Assembly (NCBI GenBank): GCA_949987565.1
Contig: OX465102.1
Span: forward strand, 27,659,370 to 27,723,369
From: Luidia sarsii
Taxonomy: Eukaryota; Echinodermata; Asteroidea; Paxillosida; Luidiidae
Length of the DNA: 64,000 bases
Direction: 5' to 3'
Under the pieces are notes generated by a model. The model saw only the letters and a program-made list of their open reading frames with translations, ran no database searches and was not told where the DNA came from. Shown here piece by piece: positions 20,601 to 34,300 of the stretch (the first letter of the stretch is position 1; every line of letters begins with the position of its first letter). A program made the position numbers and the translations under genes.

Positions 20601-21772
20601 ATTTGTTGTGTTTTCTGAGCTTTTTTTTATTTTTTTATCAAGGGCAGCACATTATGCTAACATAAAGAAAAGAGCAAAACATTAAATCTGTTTCCTCTAT
20701 CCACATCAGGCAGACATGTTTTTGTTGGGGGGGGGTTTGGTTAATGACAGCTGAGTACACAAACACTTCTAGGCTCCGTGGGGATGGAGCTGGGTATCTT
20801 CAATCAAATTAACCAGAAGTGGGGCAAGACATTGAGATGTCCTGTTATGTAATACACTTCTGAGCCACCTGAGCTCAGTCAGCTGCCTGATGTTTTTAAA
20901 GCAAGTCATAAAAAAAATCCAAAAAAATCCTCGGAGAACGAAGTGCTGGACTACAATACTTGATTGCCTTGTTGAATAACAGTCCCACTGGGACACATCC
21001 TAATACACGGGTGCATGTAACACAGTTCATGAGAGACTGGCTAATGGTAGACACTTAATACACAAACCAGTTGGCAAACTATGAGCGCACATAAAGCCTT
21101 CGAAGAAACAACTTCATCAGCCACAACGCACAGATTGATGCCAGTGGTTGAGCACTTTAATCTCAGTGCAGCATCTTGGAGTGGCTGCTGTTCAGCCGAG
21201 AGCATAAAGAGACAGATTAGAGAGGGGGTCTGATGAACGGGGTCACTGGGCAGGGGAATTTGAGCAAGGACTGAACTGGCCTGGTTTTTCTGGCCCACAA
21301 ACCCACACATTTGAAGTCCCAGCAACCTCTTGTTCATGCCGACTGGTCTCATCTTTGTACAGCCTGTACCCTTCATTGCATCTGCTGCAGTTGTTGCTAC
21401 TCGTTGGTCTTTGGGTGGTACCCATAAGTTACTATTCATCTATTAGACACAGCTGCCAACCTATCTTAGAGGCGATGAGGAATCACAGAGCAAACTACAT
21501 AGGAATACATGTGTAATTCCAAGCCATAAATCAGAATCGGTTGTCAAGAGCTTGTAAAATGTGATGCATTTTTACCCCAAAAGAGGAATGATTTCTCCAA
21601 AATAGGAATGGTTGGCAGCTATGATTAGATTACCACATTTGCCAGTTAGAAAGAGTGCACAAGCTATTGCAGCAACAACTACTTCATCAGATGCAAATAG
21701 TTGTTGCTACGAAGGCTTATGCACTCTTTTCTACTAGTTAGTCTTTAAAGTTGTTATCATTCTTGAGTCAGA

Positions 21773-24700
21773 CTAACGGATGAATCTTTGCACAGCTTCA
21801 TCAGTAGGCATTTCACCGTCTGTCACTTTCACCTTAGTCTCTGCAGGGGTGTGGTTCTTCTTGCTCTGTACCATCTGCATGTATCTTTCCATCACCGGAT
21901 CAATCTTCAGCGGCTCCTCCTCTGACTGAGCCTGGCCAGTTTGCTCGGCCGAAACTGTTTCCTCTTCACGATCGGAGGCGGTCTTCTCTTCAACTGGGTT
22001 TACTCTTTCCTCAGTAGTGGAAACCTGGCCACTTTCCTGCAGGAGAGATTGATCAAAAAATGTCCTTATCATTCAAAAATAACTCATGATCTAACAAATG
22101 TAGAGGGCCTGACATTATGATGCTAGCAGAACCATTCTAAACAGCATATTTCTTTACATATTAATTTAACTCATAACTTCTCAGTTGACAGAAGTATTTA
22201 CAAGTAAAAAACCAACAATGTTACAAACAGGTGATATACAAAAATGTTGCAAACTGCTTACTGACTAAAATTACCAAAATGTAAATCTTAAAATTTAGTG
22301 GGCCTGACGTTTCAATCCTAGCAGGACCTTTCTCAAAGGCCTTTGAGAAAGGTCCTGCTAGGATCGAAACGTCAGGCCCCCTAAATTTTAAAATGTTACA
22401 AACAGTTATCTCAATATATAAAACAAATCTAATCTTTTTAGTGCGCCTGGCAGTTTTATCCTTGCAGGACCTTTCCCAAAGGCAAAATTTCATCAACCAA
22501 AATTTTCTATACTGGAGTAAATCCACCATCGTCTCGGTTAAAGGGGAATGAAACCCAGAAAAAAATGTTGGCTTATCTGATTGGGTGTTAAAAACAATCT
22601 ACAATTACCTATATGCTACTCACCTACAAGTTTCATAAAGAGGGAACAATCATGGAATTTGGCAGTCGAATTCGCGTTCGCGTTCCTTTTCGATTGGCCC
22701 GCCAGTCACTGCGATAGTGGATGTCAAAATGCCAGCTGGAAAAAGCCTGGCAGTACACCATCGTTCAGCTCGCGAGTGTATAAATGCACACAGTATAATT
22801 TTTTATACATGTAGTAGGGGTACATCCGTCCGGGCCCAAGCGGGAGTTTTCAATTGCAATGTCATACCCCCCCCCCCATTCGAAAAAATGGCGTTTTGCG
22901 AGAACGCGAATTTGACCGCCGAATTCCATGATTTTTCCCTCTTTATGAAACTCCTAGGTGAGTAGCACATAGGTAATTGCAGGATGTTTTTAACACCCAA
23001 TCGGATAAGCCAACATTTTTCTCTGGGTTTCATTCCCCTTTAAACTTCCCGACTCAAGAAGTGGAAATGACGGTAGGATTTAACCACAGTCTCGGTTAAA
23101 TTTCCCGTTTTTTAAGTCCAGTGGAAACGCGGCAAACGGCTCACTGACTTAAAGGACCATAAATCTAATCTCAAAATTTGTAGAGGGCATGTGGTTTGGC
23201 ACCTACAGTACATGTACATGTAGCAAGGCCTTTCTCAAAGGCCAGAACCAGAAAGGTCCTGCTGGGATTGAAATGCCAGTCTCTCTACATTTTCTATCTC
23301 TTTTTTTTTTTTACAGGGCCCGATTTCATAAAGCTGCTTAAGCTTGCTTGTGGAAGCAGGATTACAAACTGCCCTGCGATGTGATGTCCAATTGTCCATT
23401 GCTTTTGACTTGTATTTCACTCTTCTTTAACTTAGCATGACCATACTTAGCATGAAACAAAAGTGAAGTTTGGGTTGCCAAGGCAGGGGCTCCTGTTGCT
23501 TACGACTTTTTGTGCTTAAGCACATTTTGGCGGCTCTATGAAACTGGCTGCAGGTTGCAAATTGCTTGTTACTGGCTTAATACACAACAGAGGCTTCGAA
23601 CAGAAATAATGAGAAGGATGATCTCCTTGAAAAGAGCTTCATTTGAAATGAACCAGTAACAAGTGGAAGGTTTGCGGTGACACAATGTACCACTTCTCTT
23701 ACAAGAAGGACTCTGGAGTGTGGCTCTGAAAAGAGCTAAAGCCACACTCCTTCTTGAAAGAGAAGTGCTCCATGGTGTCACCGCAAACCTTCCACTTAGC
23801 ATTTCCACCATGCAAACCTTCAAGTCTTATTGAACCAGTAAGAGTTGGGTATTTTTTGTAGTGTGGGAAGGAAAGTATACAACCAGAAGAGGGCCTGGTA
23901 CATGTATTTGGTAAGGTAAGTGGCAGGTGCACGGCAGAACACTGACTTGTTTCTGCAGCGCCCTCAGCATCGCCTCCTCCCTCTCCCTCGCCTCCTGGTC
24001 CCTTAGTCGTCGCTCCTCTTCCCGCTGCTGACGTTTCTCCTCCCACTCCCGGTTCTCTCTCTCCTCCTCTTCGTGCCTCAGTCTCATGGCTTCCTCTGTC
24101 GAGGGGCGGGGGAGGTAAGGGGGGAGGGGAATTCGCATAAATTATTCACAAGGTGCTCGGCTGCTTGAGACACCACAAAATAAATTATATTCCGACGTCC
24201 TACAATTCTACATATTTCGATTCTAGCAGGACTTTACTCAAAGGCAGAATGACTAGGGCATAAAAACAAACAGATGGGAGGGGGGGGGGGTGAGCGACTG
24301 GGACACGGATGACAGGCAAAGGATAAAGAGGAAAGTTGGTAGGGTGGGATCCAAGGAAAGGGCAGGGGCTTGGGGTAGGGATTAGTTCATAGAGGGGGAA
24401 AGATCAGAGTGACAGAATATATACCTCAAGTCATCTAAGTAGGCGTGCGGTGACACCATGTACATCATCTCTTAAGAGGTGTATGGCTCTGAAAAGTGTG
24501 TACTCTGCCCATCTTCAAGATACAGAATACACAGCCTGAAATGTTGAGTTACCGGCCTTTTATAGAGCTATACTCATTCTCATAAGAGATGATGTTTACG
24601 GTGTCACCGCAAACCTCCCCCTCCTTGGTATTTCCACCACGCATACCTTCAAATCTTATCAAGTCATCTAATCACGGACTTGTCTACCGGTATGTACATT

Positions 24701-27700
24701 ACTGGATTAACAGACGATATTCCAATCTAAAGAAATACAAAAAAACCGTTGCACACTGCTTGCTGACTCCAATGACCACTAGAAGGCAAAACCTCAAACA
24801 ATTTAGAGGGCCCGACGTTTTAATTCTTGCATGACCTTTCTCAAAGAAAGATTGACAAGGATAAAAAAAAACCCAGATAGCTAGGGGGAGAGGCAAAAGG
24901 AAAAAGGAGGACAGAACAGAAAAGGACAAAGAGGAAAGCTTGTAGACAGACTAGGGCAAGATCAAAGGGAAAGGGCAGGGAGTAGGGATTGAAGGATTGA
25001 AGGATTGAGAGGGGGAACGGATCAAAGGGAAAACACAAACGCACACAAATTGCCAAATGCGAAACTCATCAGCAAAATCTAGATTCGGATTCTTCAGTGA
25101 CTCTACCTCTTGTCTTTTTTCTCATGAAATTGGACCCCTGGACTATCAAACAACTGTTGGAACCCACAATAACATGGTGGGATATTTGATAAATAAACCT
25201 AAGCCGATTTATATAGCAAATCACTCATCTTCAAGATGAAAGGAAGAAAGTCAGTACCATTCATCATTCTGGTCGATGGTTACATTTATCATCGATAACA
25301 TCATCCATCACAGGGCGAGGTTCTGTGACTTCCTTGACTGTCTTTACCTCTCTTGTCGACGTCTTCTTGTTGGACGCGGAGCTCCTCCCTCTCGGGCCTA
25401 CTTAAGGCATTGCCCTCCTTCCGTGCACCGCCATCGGACAGACCCTGACTGGGCCCAGTAGACATATCACTGAGAGGTTCTGGGACGGGGGCCGAGTTGT
25501 CATGCGGGGCTGGAGACAGTTGCTCCAGCTTCGGCTCATGTTGAGACATCTTAGATGATGAGTGAAACAAGGACGCAACTGTGTCAACTGGAGACTGAGG
25601 AAGTTGAATCTCTTCGGTTCTGACAAAAAAATACAAACATACCGAGAAATCCAAACAATTTAACAAACTGCTGACGGATGACAACTATCAGAATGCAAAT
25701 CTAAATATAACCCCCATCAATCTCAACAAAGAAGAGGGCTTGATGATTTTAAATAGTTATCTAAAAATCAAATGAATATGAAGGAACCAAGAAATCCTAG
25801 CTAGTTCTAAATCAATAATTAGCAGCAGCAATAACCCAAAAAAAAAAAAACTACCAACAACTTACTTGGTAAACATTCGACCCAATTGTCTATCCGTGGC
25901 TTGTTCATTAGAGGGCCTGACAGATTCTCCCTCAGAAGCATGCACACCCCTCCTTGATGATGGTACAGTTCCCCCTACACCCTGCTGGCCACTGGCTTCG
26001 ACGGCTGCTCCATCATCAAATAGGGGTTGCTGCATCGGTGGATGTCTAATCGCTGCATCACGACGACTGACTAAAATGAAATCGAACATTAAAGATTATC
26101 GGGATTTGGTGGATAAGATGATTATCAGCGCACATGTTTTCCTCTTGTGAAATGATTAAAGGAAGGGGTTTGAGAGCTACGGTTTGGAATTCCACGATAC
26201 CCCAAAGCATTTCTTTATATACATTTTGGCACTCTGAGATCCGGGTTTTATATTCTATCCATCCTTCGCCTCCAGTGGTGTCCATCCCAAATGCTCAACA
26301 ACAATTTTCATTCCAGACTCGAGGCCACAATTTAGAGGCTCTGATAACCAATTGACTGTTCTTTGACCAGGGATTACATTCACGTGATTATGTACTGTGC
26401 ATAGACAGCGATAGCTTCCAGGGATCACCCAGCTTGGATAAATTTTGGAACTTAAAGTGGCCGATCATCCAAAACAACTGGACAACAGTCAACTTCCATT
26501 TCTTGTGGGTTGATGAGCTCTGTCATGTCTTTGATGGGAGACTCTTAATGGCCAATCGATTTGATAGGTGTTCATGTATTGAAAACGAGCAAGAAGTTGT
26601 CACAGTAAATAAAGATTGGTGCACGGCATTCTTGATGCATTTAAAGGTAAACACTAGCGATATTAGGAGATGGCTTCAAGGGTCAAGTGTTTTTCACACT
26701 TGTTCTGGGGGTGCTTTAATGCTATGAAAATTTCAGTAATGATGAGCAAATTTGTGATGTCATCACAGGGTCATGTAACAGAAACTCAATTGGTTGTGTA
26801 CAAAAGTTTATGAAAATGCCTGTTTTTTTTCCTGCAGACCTATCCCTAAACTGTTGATCTACTGACAAAACATATGCTTCATAATCATTTAGTAAAGGAG
26901 TTTTTCAACAAACCAAACCCAGAGAGATTAATTTGCAGTTTGAAAGTTTATGATTTTCTGATGTTTATCAAACTCTGTGTTCCTGACATGACCTTACAAC
27001 AGCGCCCTCATTTTATAATGATATTTGTAAAGGCAAAAAAGATGACCAATCTCTGACTCCACCAAGAAAAAGAAGTTTGCCAATATGTCTGTACACTTCA
27101 GATCCCTAGATGACAGCAGAAAGTGAGCTTAAATATGATATTCATTGCAGAGATCCTTTAAGGTGATATTCAAAAATAATGCTGGTGGCTTACTGACTGA
27201 AATAATCAAAATTAGACTCCCCAAACTGTACAGAGTTTTGATCCGACTAGGAGCTTTCTCAATGGGTAGGAAGACGAGGATGAAGAGAGATAGGAAGAAG
27301 GAGAGGTAAAAGGATATGGATGACAGAGAAAGGAGGAAAGCTGGTAGACAGACTAAAGTGGGATCAGAGGGAAGGGCAGGGAAGGGATTAGAGGATAAGA
27401 ACGACCAAAGGGAATAAGATCAAAGAGAGAAGTGGGGGGGGGGGTAACACAGCAGATTAAGAAATGGATTAAGTACACGTAATACATGCATGTGCATACA
27501 AACAAGGCCTTTAATTTGTTAGTAAATGACACGTCACTTTAGACAAAGAATAACCATTCAGATATCTAGACAAAAGAACAGGGCCTGGCATTTTGATCCT
27601 AACCGAACCTTTCTCAGAAGGCAGATTCAGCCATCTGAGAAAGGTCCTACTAGGATCGAAAGGCCAGCCCCTCTCCTTTTTTGAGATGAGCATACAATAT

Positions 27701-30700
27701 TACTCTCAGTAGGTTATCTCTATGGAAGCTCCCATATCTTAAATCTGAAATGAAATAAGCACGTGTATGTACTGGTAATCTTATTAACAGATCATCTGTG
27801 GTGTTCTAAGCACTGTTGACAGGAGTTAACAAGAATGCATCGCTAAGAAGCCCCCCCCCCCCCTGTGCATAAGATGGCATCTTATACATGGGCTGGGCTG
27901 TGCCATGAACTTCACATGAACTTGATGGCTATCTCTAGTGACTGTCCTCGCCTGCAAAATGCATCATCTATCCACAGGGCCCATACGGTCCAAACAAGTC
28001 AAACAGTCCGAGGATTGTACGCCGCTGACCTTGTGCGGAGGAGGGAGATACATCCATGCCGTAGCGCTGTGGAGGACTCCTGGGTGCATCAGGGACGTCA
28101 ATCATTCGATACTGGAAGTTATGGTAGTTTTGTTCAAGAGACTGCAAGAAAGAAAAAAACAACCCACTGAATAACTGTAACAGTATCTCTGCCTGGACAA
28201 ACGCCATGCCCTCCTAGCTGGTTGAGATTGGCATTTTGGATCATTAAAGTAAGTAGGCAGTTTACATTTTTGTACAATATATTATCTGTACTCTATTGAA
28301 TGAGACGATGCACATGGAAATGGTCAAGGTAATGCATGTATAATGTTATGTACTATACAATTCATCCTCTTCAGAATTTTGTCTTTCTGCACATCCAGTG
28401 CACTGTAACATTGCATCCCGATGCTAGATATCTTATAGCCTGGGTAAGAGGATATTCCTACAGAATGTGCATACAAAATGGTTGAAGTGCTCGGGGAGAG
28501 AGAGAGAGAGTAGTAACCAAATGAACAGGGTGTGATTACAACTTTACAACTAAATAAGGCTTTGCATGGTGGGTGAAACAATATAGGAGGGTTTGTGGTG
28601 ACACCATGTATAAGGTCTCTTAAACTAAAGAAGAGGTGTGGTTCTGAATGGAACCTGAGTGGTAACTCGACGTTCCACCTGATGATGGGCAGAGCATACT
28701 GGTCAGAATGTTGAGTTACCACTAAGGTTCTTTTCAGAACCACACCTCAACTTTACAACTGGTTTCTTTTTTAGGCCAAACACAGCTTATGAACTGCATG
28801 CAACTGGTATCATCTGATGAACTGAAACCTATCATCGACTACCACATTGCATCTGATGAAGTGGTAGCTGCATCTAATGAAGTAGAAGTTGCTACCGAAG
28901 CTCATGCACTCTTCCAAACTGGTTAGTCAGTAAGCGCCATCCTTAATTTGTAATCATTCGCCTACCTCTTCCCGCACGTATCATAAGGTTACGGCTAGAT
29001 TATGGAACCCCTTCCTTCACCACCACCAATCATTCTAAATATCTCAGCCCTTTCGCTTTCAAATCCAAACTTGTATATTACATACAGACATATAAATGTT
29101 GCAAATTGCTTTTTGACTAGAATGACCCGAGATACAAAATGCAATTCACACACGGGGCCTGTCATGCCGGTGGACGAATTCAACAAATCCATCATTACTG
29201 ATAACCTGTTGCAAGACAATGAGGGAAGCATGGCCACTATACAATCTGAAACAACTGTGGTGGCTTCTCTGTTGGAAGCTCAATTACACTGCATGGTGAA
29301 GGCTTTATGAAATCGACATCTGATATTTCAATCCTAGTAGGGCCAGCCCACTAGGAAGGAAACAACATGACCTTAAACGTCTGGCAATCCTAGTAGGGCC
29401 AGCCCACTAGGAAGGAAACAACATGACCTCAAACGTCTAGCGATCCTTGTAGGGCCAGCCCACTAGGAAGGAAACAACATGACCTCAAACGTCTAGCGAT
29501 CCTTGTAGGGCCAGCCCACTAGGAAGGAAACAACATGACCTTAAACGTCTGGTGATCCTAGTAGGGCCAGCCCACTAGGAAGGAAACAACATGACCTCAA
29601 ACGTCTAGTGATCCTAGTAGGGCCAGCCCACTAGGAAGGAAACAACATGACCTCAAACGTCTGGTGATCCTAGTAGGGTCAGCCCACTAGGAAGGAAACA
29701 ATATGACCTCAAACGTCTGGTGATCCTAGTAGGGTCAGCCCACTAGGAAGGAACCAACATGACCACAAACGTCTGGCGATCCTAGTAGGGCCAGCCCACG
29801 AGGAAGGAAACAACATGACCTCAAACGTCTGGTGATCCTAGTAGGGCCAGCCCACTAGGAAGGAAACAACATGACCTCAAACGTCTGGTGATCCTAGTAG
29901 GGCCAGCCCACTAGGAAGGAAACACCATGACCTCAAACGTCTGGTGATCCTAGTAGGGCCAGCCCACTAGGAAGGAAACAACATGACCTCAAACGTCTGG
30001 CGATCCTAGTAGGACCAGCCCACTAGGAAGGAAACAACATGACCTTAAACGTCTGGTGATCCTAGTAGGGCCAGCCCACTAGGAAGGAAACAACATGACC
30101 TCAAACGTCTGGCGATCCTAGTAAGGCCAGCCCACTAGGAAGGAAACAACATGACCTCAAACGTCTGGCGATCCTAGTAAGGCCAGCCCACTAGGAAGGA
30201 AACAACATGACATCAAACGTCTGGCGATCCTAGTAGGGTCAGCCAACTAGGAAGGAAACAACATGACCTCAAACGTCTGGCGATCCTAGTAGGGTCAGCC
30301 AACTAGGAAGGAAACAACATGACCTTAAACGTCTGGCGATCCTAGTAGGGCCTGCCCACTAGGAAGGAAACAACATGACCTCAAACGTCTGGCGATCCTA
30401 GTAGGGCCAGCCCACTAGGAAGGAAACAACATGACCTCAAACATCTGGCGATCCTAGTAGTGCCAGCCCACTAGGAAGGAAACAACATGACCTTAAACGT
30501 CTGGCGATCCTAGTAGGGCCAGCCCACTAGGAAGGAAACAACATGACCTCAAACGTCTGGCGATCCTAGTAGGGTCAGCCCACTAGGAAGGAAACAACAT
30601 GACCTTAAATGTCTGGTGATCCTAGTAGTGCCAGCCCACTAGGAAGGAAACAGCATGACCTCAAACATCTGGCGATCCTAGTAGGGCCAGCCCACTAGGA

Positions 30701-31372
30701 AGGAAACAATATGACCTTAAATGTCTGGCGATCCTAGTAGTGCCAGCCCACTAGGAAGGAAACAACATGAACTCAAACGTCTGGCGATCCTAGTAGGGCC
30801 AGCCCACTAGGAAGGAAACAACATGACCTTAAACATCTGGCGATCCTAGTAGGGCCAGCCCACTAGGAAGGAAACAACATGACCTTAAACGTCTGGTGAT
30901 CCTAGTAGGGCCAGCCCACTAGGAAGGAAACAACATGACCTCAAACGTCTGGCGATCCTAGTAGGGTCAACCCACCAGGAAGGAAACAACATGACCTTAA
31001 ACGTCTGGTGATCCTAGTAGGGCCAGCCCACTAAGAAGGAAACAACATGACCTCAAACGTCTGGCGATCCTAGTAGGGCCAGCCCACTAGGAAGGAAACA
31101 ACATGACCTCAAACCTCTGGCCATTACTCAGACTCACCTCAGCTTCTCGCTCAAGTTGCTGGAACCTCGCCTTAGTATGATCGAGAAAAGCCAGAGTAGC
31201 ATTTGGCGAGAGTTCACTCTGCTCGTCGTCTGCACTGACTCCCCTGTAAATGCTCTCGTCGGCTAAGAGCAGTTGCTGTTCTATATTCATCTGGTGCAGC
31301 GATGTGTCAATGTAGTGATCAAGAGGCTCCAGAGTGTCGTGTTCAGGAAACTCCAAAGGCCCACCAGGAGAC
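21773..31372 (-). CDS. OFD1: OFD1 C-terminal exons
   Basis: Exons in transcript order: 31372-31138, 28141-28030, 26070-25866, 25619-25348, 24095-23947 and 22036-21773 (TAG). The first begins SPGGPLEFPEHD and ends LDHTKARFQQLEREAE. The next starts SLEQNYHNFQYR, equivalent to LEKAFRSYHRR in human. The 26070 and 25619 exons are Ser/Pro/Gly-rich and poorly conserved. The 24095 exon is a single-helix Glu/Arg segment. The last exon contains DPVMERYMQMVQ. Donors at 28029 (GTCAGC) and 23946 (GTCAGT) are non-consensus at +3 or +4, but the frame fits no better alternative. Confidence 0.92.
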
Positions 31373-34300
31373 CTGTGGAAATGATAGCACGAATGAAAAA
31401 AGCATGCATCTAGGATCAGCTAGTTCCATCAAACTAGAGGTCTCAACCCGATAGTTTACATTTTTTGGAAGGCCGCTATCTAGGGGCTGGGGGCTGCTAG
31501 GGGCTGGATACCTCAGGTGGTAAGAGTGCTGGTCCAGTAAATTTTTCTTTGCAATTTCCACGATTTGCTTAAGTATGTTTGCTTGAAAAGCTGTTATCTA
31601 CTTTGTGTGATTCAAGAACTGCTGCAGCCAGGATAACAATGAATTGTTGCTTGCATCCGAATGAAAACAAGGGCATGATCCCTGGATATATGAGGCAGTC
31701 AATGGGTAAATGCTTCTCAAAGATCAAAGCTTCTGCAAAAGATGCTTGTAGCTGTCATTTTGGGAAGCCCCCGCCTTTTCACAAAGTCCAGAGAGTTTTC
31801 CTTTCTTTTGTTTGCTTTCATTTGGAAACAGTTAAAAATCACCGGATGCATCTCAACTGGCAAATCAAAGCAAAAATCCTTGTTCTTACCACTTCCGGTT
31901 TTTATTTGTTATTTTGTTGACAAATTCTGTCGTCAACTTTTTGAAAAAGTGTGCAATTTGCTAATTACGATAATTACTAAAATATAAGGCTGAAAAATTT
32001 AACTAACGTTCAAAGCACTACTTTCAAATTGTATCTTTACAGATGGATTTGCCAGTTTCTGAAAATAGCTGATGATGAGAAGAAAAAAAAGGCTGATACA
32101 GGCAGTATATAATAACACTGTGTCCGAGATTACCTTGCAGGCGATCTTTGGGCCTTCGCAGACCTCCGGTATACCTCATTACTCAGAGCTTGCTGAGTTT
32201 GCCTCAACGTCTGTCTCAAATCGCTCATCTCTTTAGCCATCTCTCGCATTTGGGTCGACTGATCTTCTAGCTGTCTCCTCAGCTCCTTGTTGTGCTCACG
32301 CTATGAGGGAATATAACATTCATCAGCCCTGGGTCGACTCAACCGATGCATTAGAACAATGTACAAAAGCATTGCAAACTCCTCACTGAATTCTTTATGA
32401 ACAAAATGTACACAAATACACAGGTCCTGACCTTTCGATCTTTCTCAAAGGCAAACATTTGCCTGGATCTGGACTTGAACTTAAGACCTTTGGCTTAAAG
32501 TATCGGGTGCCATTCATTCAAAGCCAGAGGCCTCGGGTTCATGTCCCGATCCAGTCAAATTTCCTTGGACATTTTTCCCTCAAAAAAAGGAAAAACTGTC
32601 CAAGAGTTCCCAGAGTTGTTTCCTTGAGTTTGATTCTTGATTGTGATCCATGACCCATGATCTACCTCATTCTGCAGACTGGCTCTATGCTGGGCTTCTT
32701 TGTGCTGAAGCAAATTCCTCTCTTGTTCCAGCTGACACTTGGTTCTCTGCAGTTCCCCGTGTAGCGTCACAGTCTGGGCAGAGGGCTGAGAGATCTTCTC
32801 TGCCATGGAGGTCAGCGCCTCCTCGTGTCCTGTGACGAAGAATAGTTTGGACAACAATCGATATGAATTGATTTCACTCTCTGTGGGATGAGAGCTCCTT
32901 TAAATGCCCACTTGGTCCACTCCAGAGAGTTCTACGGTGCTAGCAAAATTTATCGCAAACCATCAACTTCTGCATTATAACACTTGAGTGCTTGCCTACT
33001 TTAACACATTTTGGAGGGCCAGTTTTTAATGTGTTGTTGTCAACAACCAAAATATACGTAGAAGATAGTCATTTTCATTCTGTGAAATGTGGGCCCTCAT
33101 TACGGGTTTGATCAAAAGGATGGTTGCATAAAGATGAGGACCAGGGGATACACTGAGTTGCTAACTTACTTGCCCTCTCAATCTTCTGTTCATTGAGAAC
33201 TTCTGCCAGTCTCCTGTTGATGAATTAAAGGCACAAACACATCACATTATATACACCAATATGCAGGATTAAGAAGACTTGGATTTGAGTCAAAAAAAGT
33301 CCAAGTTCAAATTTGAGTCACAGAAGTCTGCGTTACATCTTTCGAGTCAGAGTCCTGATTTTTTTATAGAGCGAGGCTTTTCGGGCCGAAGCAATTGCCA
33401 GTGCTCACAGAGTTCGCAGGAACTTGCCTCCTGGTCCCCTGACACTTCATGCACTCATGGTGATCACTGTACTCAGCGTTCTAGCCAGGCATCAAATAGT
33501 GTACCGGCCCGAAAACGTTATCGAAAATTCCCGACACGCTTTAAGTCTGCTCTGGATATTCACCGTTTTTCATTGTGCAGCTCCTGCCTCATGACGGCGT
33601 TGTCTTCTTTGATGGAGTGGTAATCCATCATGTCCTTCAGCCTCTCAGCCAGGACCTCGTTCCGTTTGTTGACTGCTACAGAGTCGTATCTGGACTGCTG
33701 ATACAAAAGCTGTTGTGGACAAAGGAATTACACAAAAAATGTATACCTTAAAATTTAGTGGGCCTGACGTTTCGATCCTAGCAGGACCTTTCTCAAAGGC
33801 AGAGTGACAAGGACAAAACAGATACATGTACACGAAGGAAGGGGGGAGAGTGAATAGGACACGGATGAGAAACAAAGGACAAAGAGTGAAGCTGGTAGGG
33901 AGAGATCAAAGGGAAGGGCAAGCGGTGGGGTAGGGATTAGTGAGAGGAGGGGGAAAGATCAAAGAGAAGGGCAAGGAGTAGGGTAGGGATTAGTGACAAG
34001 AGGGGGAAAGATCAAAGAGATAAGTGTGAAGGACTGAACACAAAAGAAGGATTATCAGAAAGCTGCATGGTGTTAGTCATTACCCTCCTGGATGTTGAGA
34101 CCATGTGGTTGAATAGTCCGAAGACGCTTCATCCACATTTTCTCACGGCTAAGACGGACAGCATTACTACGGTGACCAAGTGATTCTATGCCCAGTACAC
34201 TCATATCTGATATCGAATGATCAGGGAGATTGAAGTGATACCCAACAGGGGTGTCCATTTTACCGGTTTTGATAGTAGACCTATGGCCATAGATCCGTTT

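Noticed and set aside
26434..26727. 97-codon + strand frame inside an OFD1 intron
   Set aside because: Antisense to OFD1, no recognisable domain, chance length in AT-rich sequence.
29325..31120. CRISPR-like regular array
   Set aside because: Whole 56-bp units repeat with no unique spacers, in an animal intron; it is a minisatellite.
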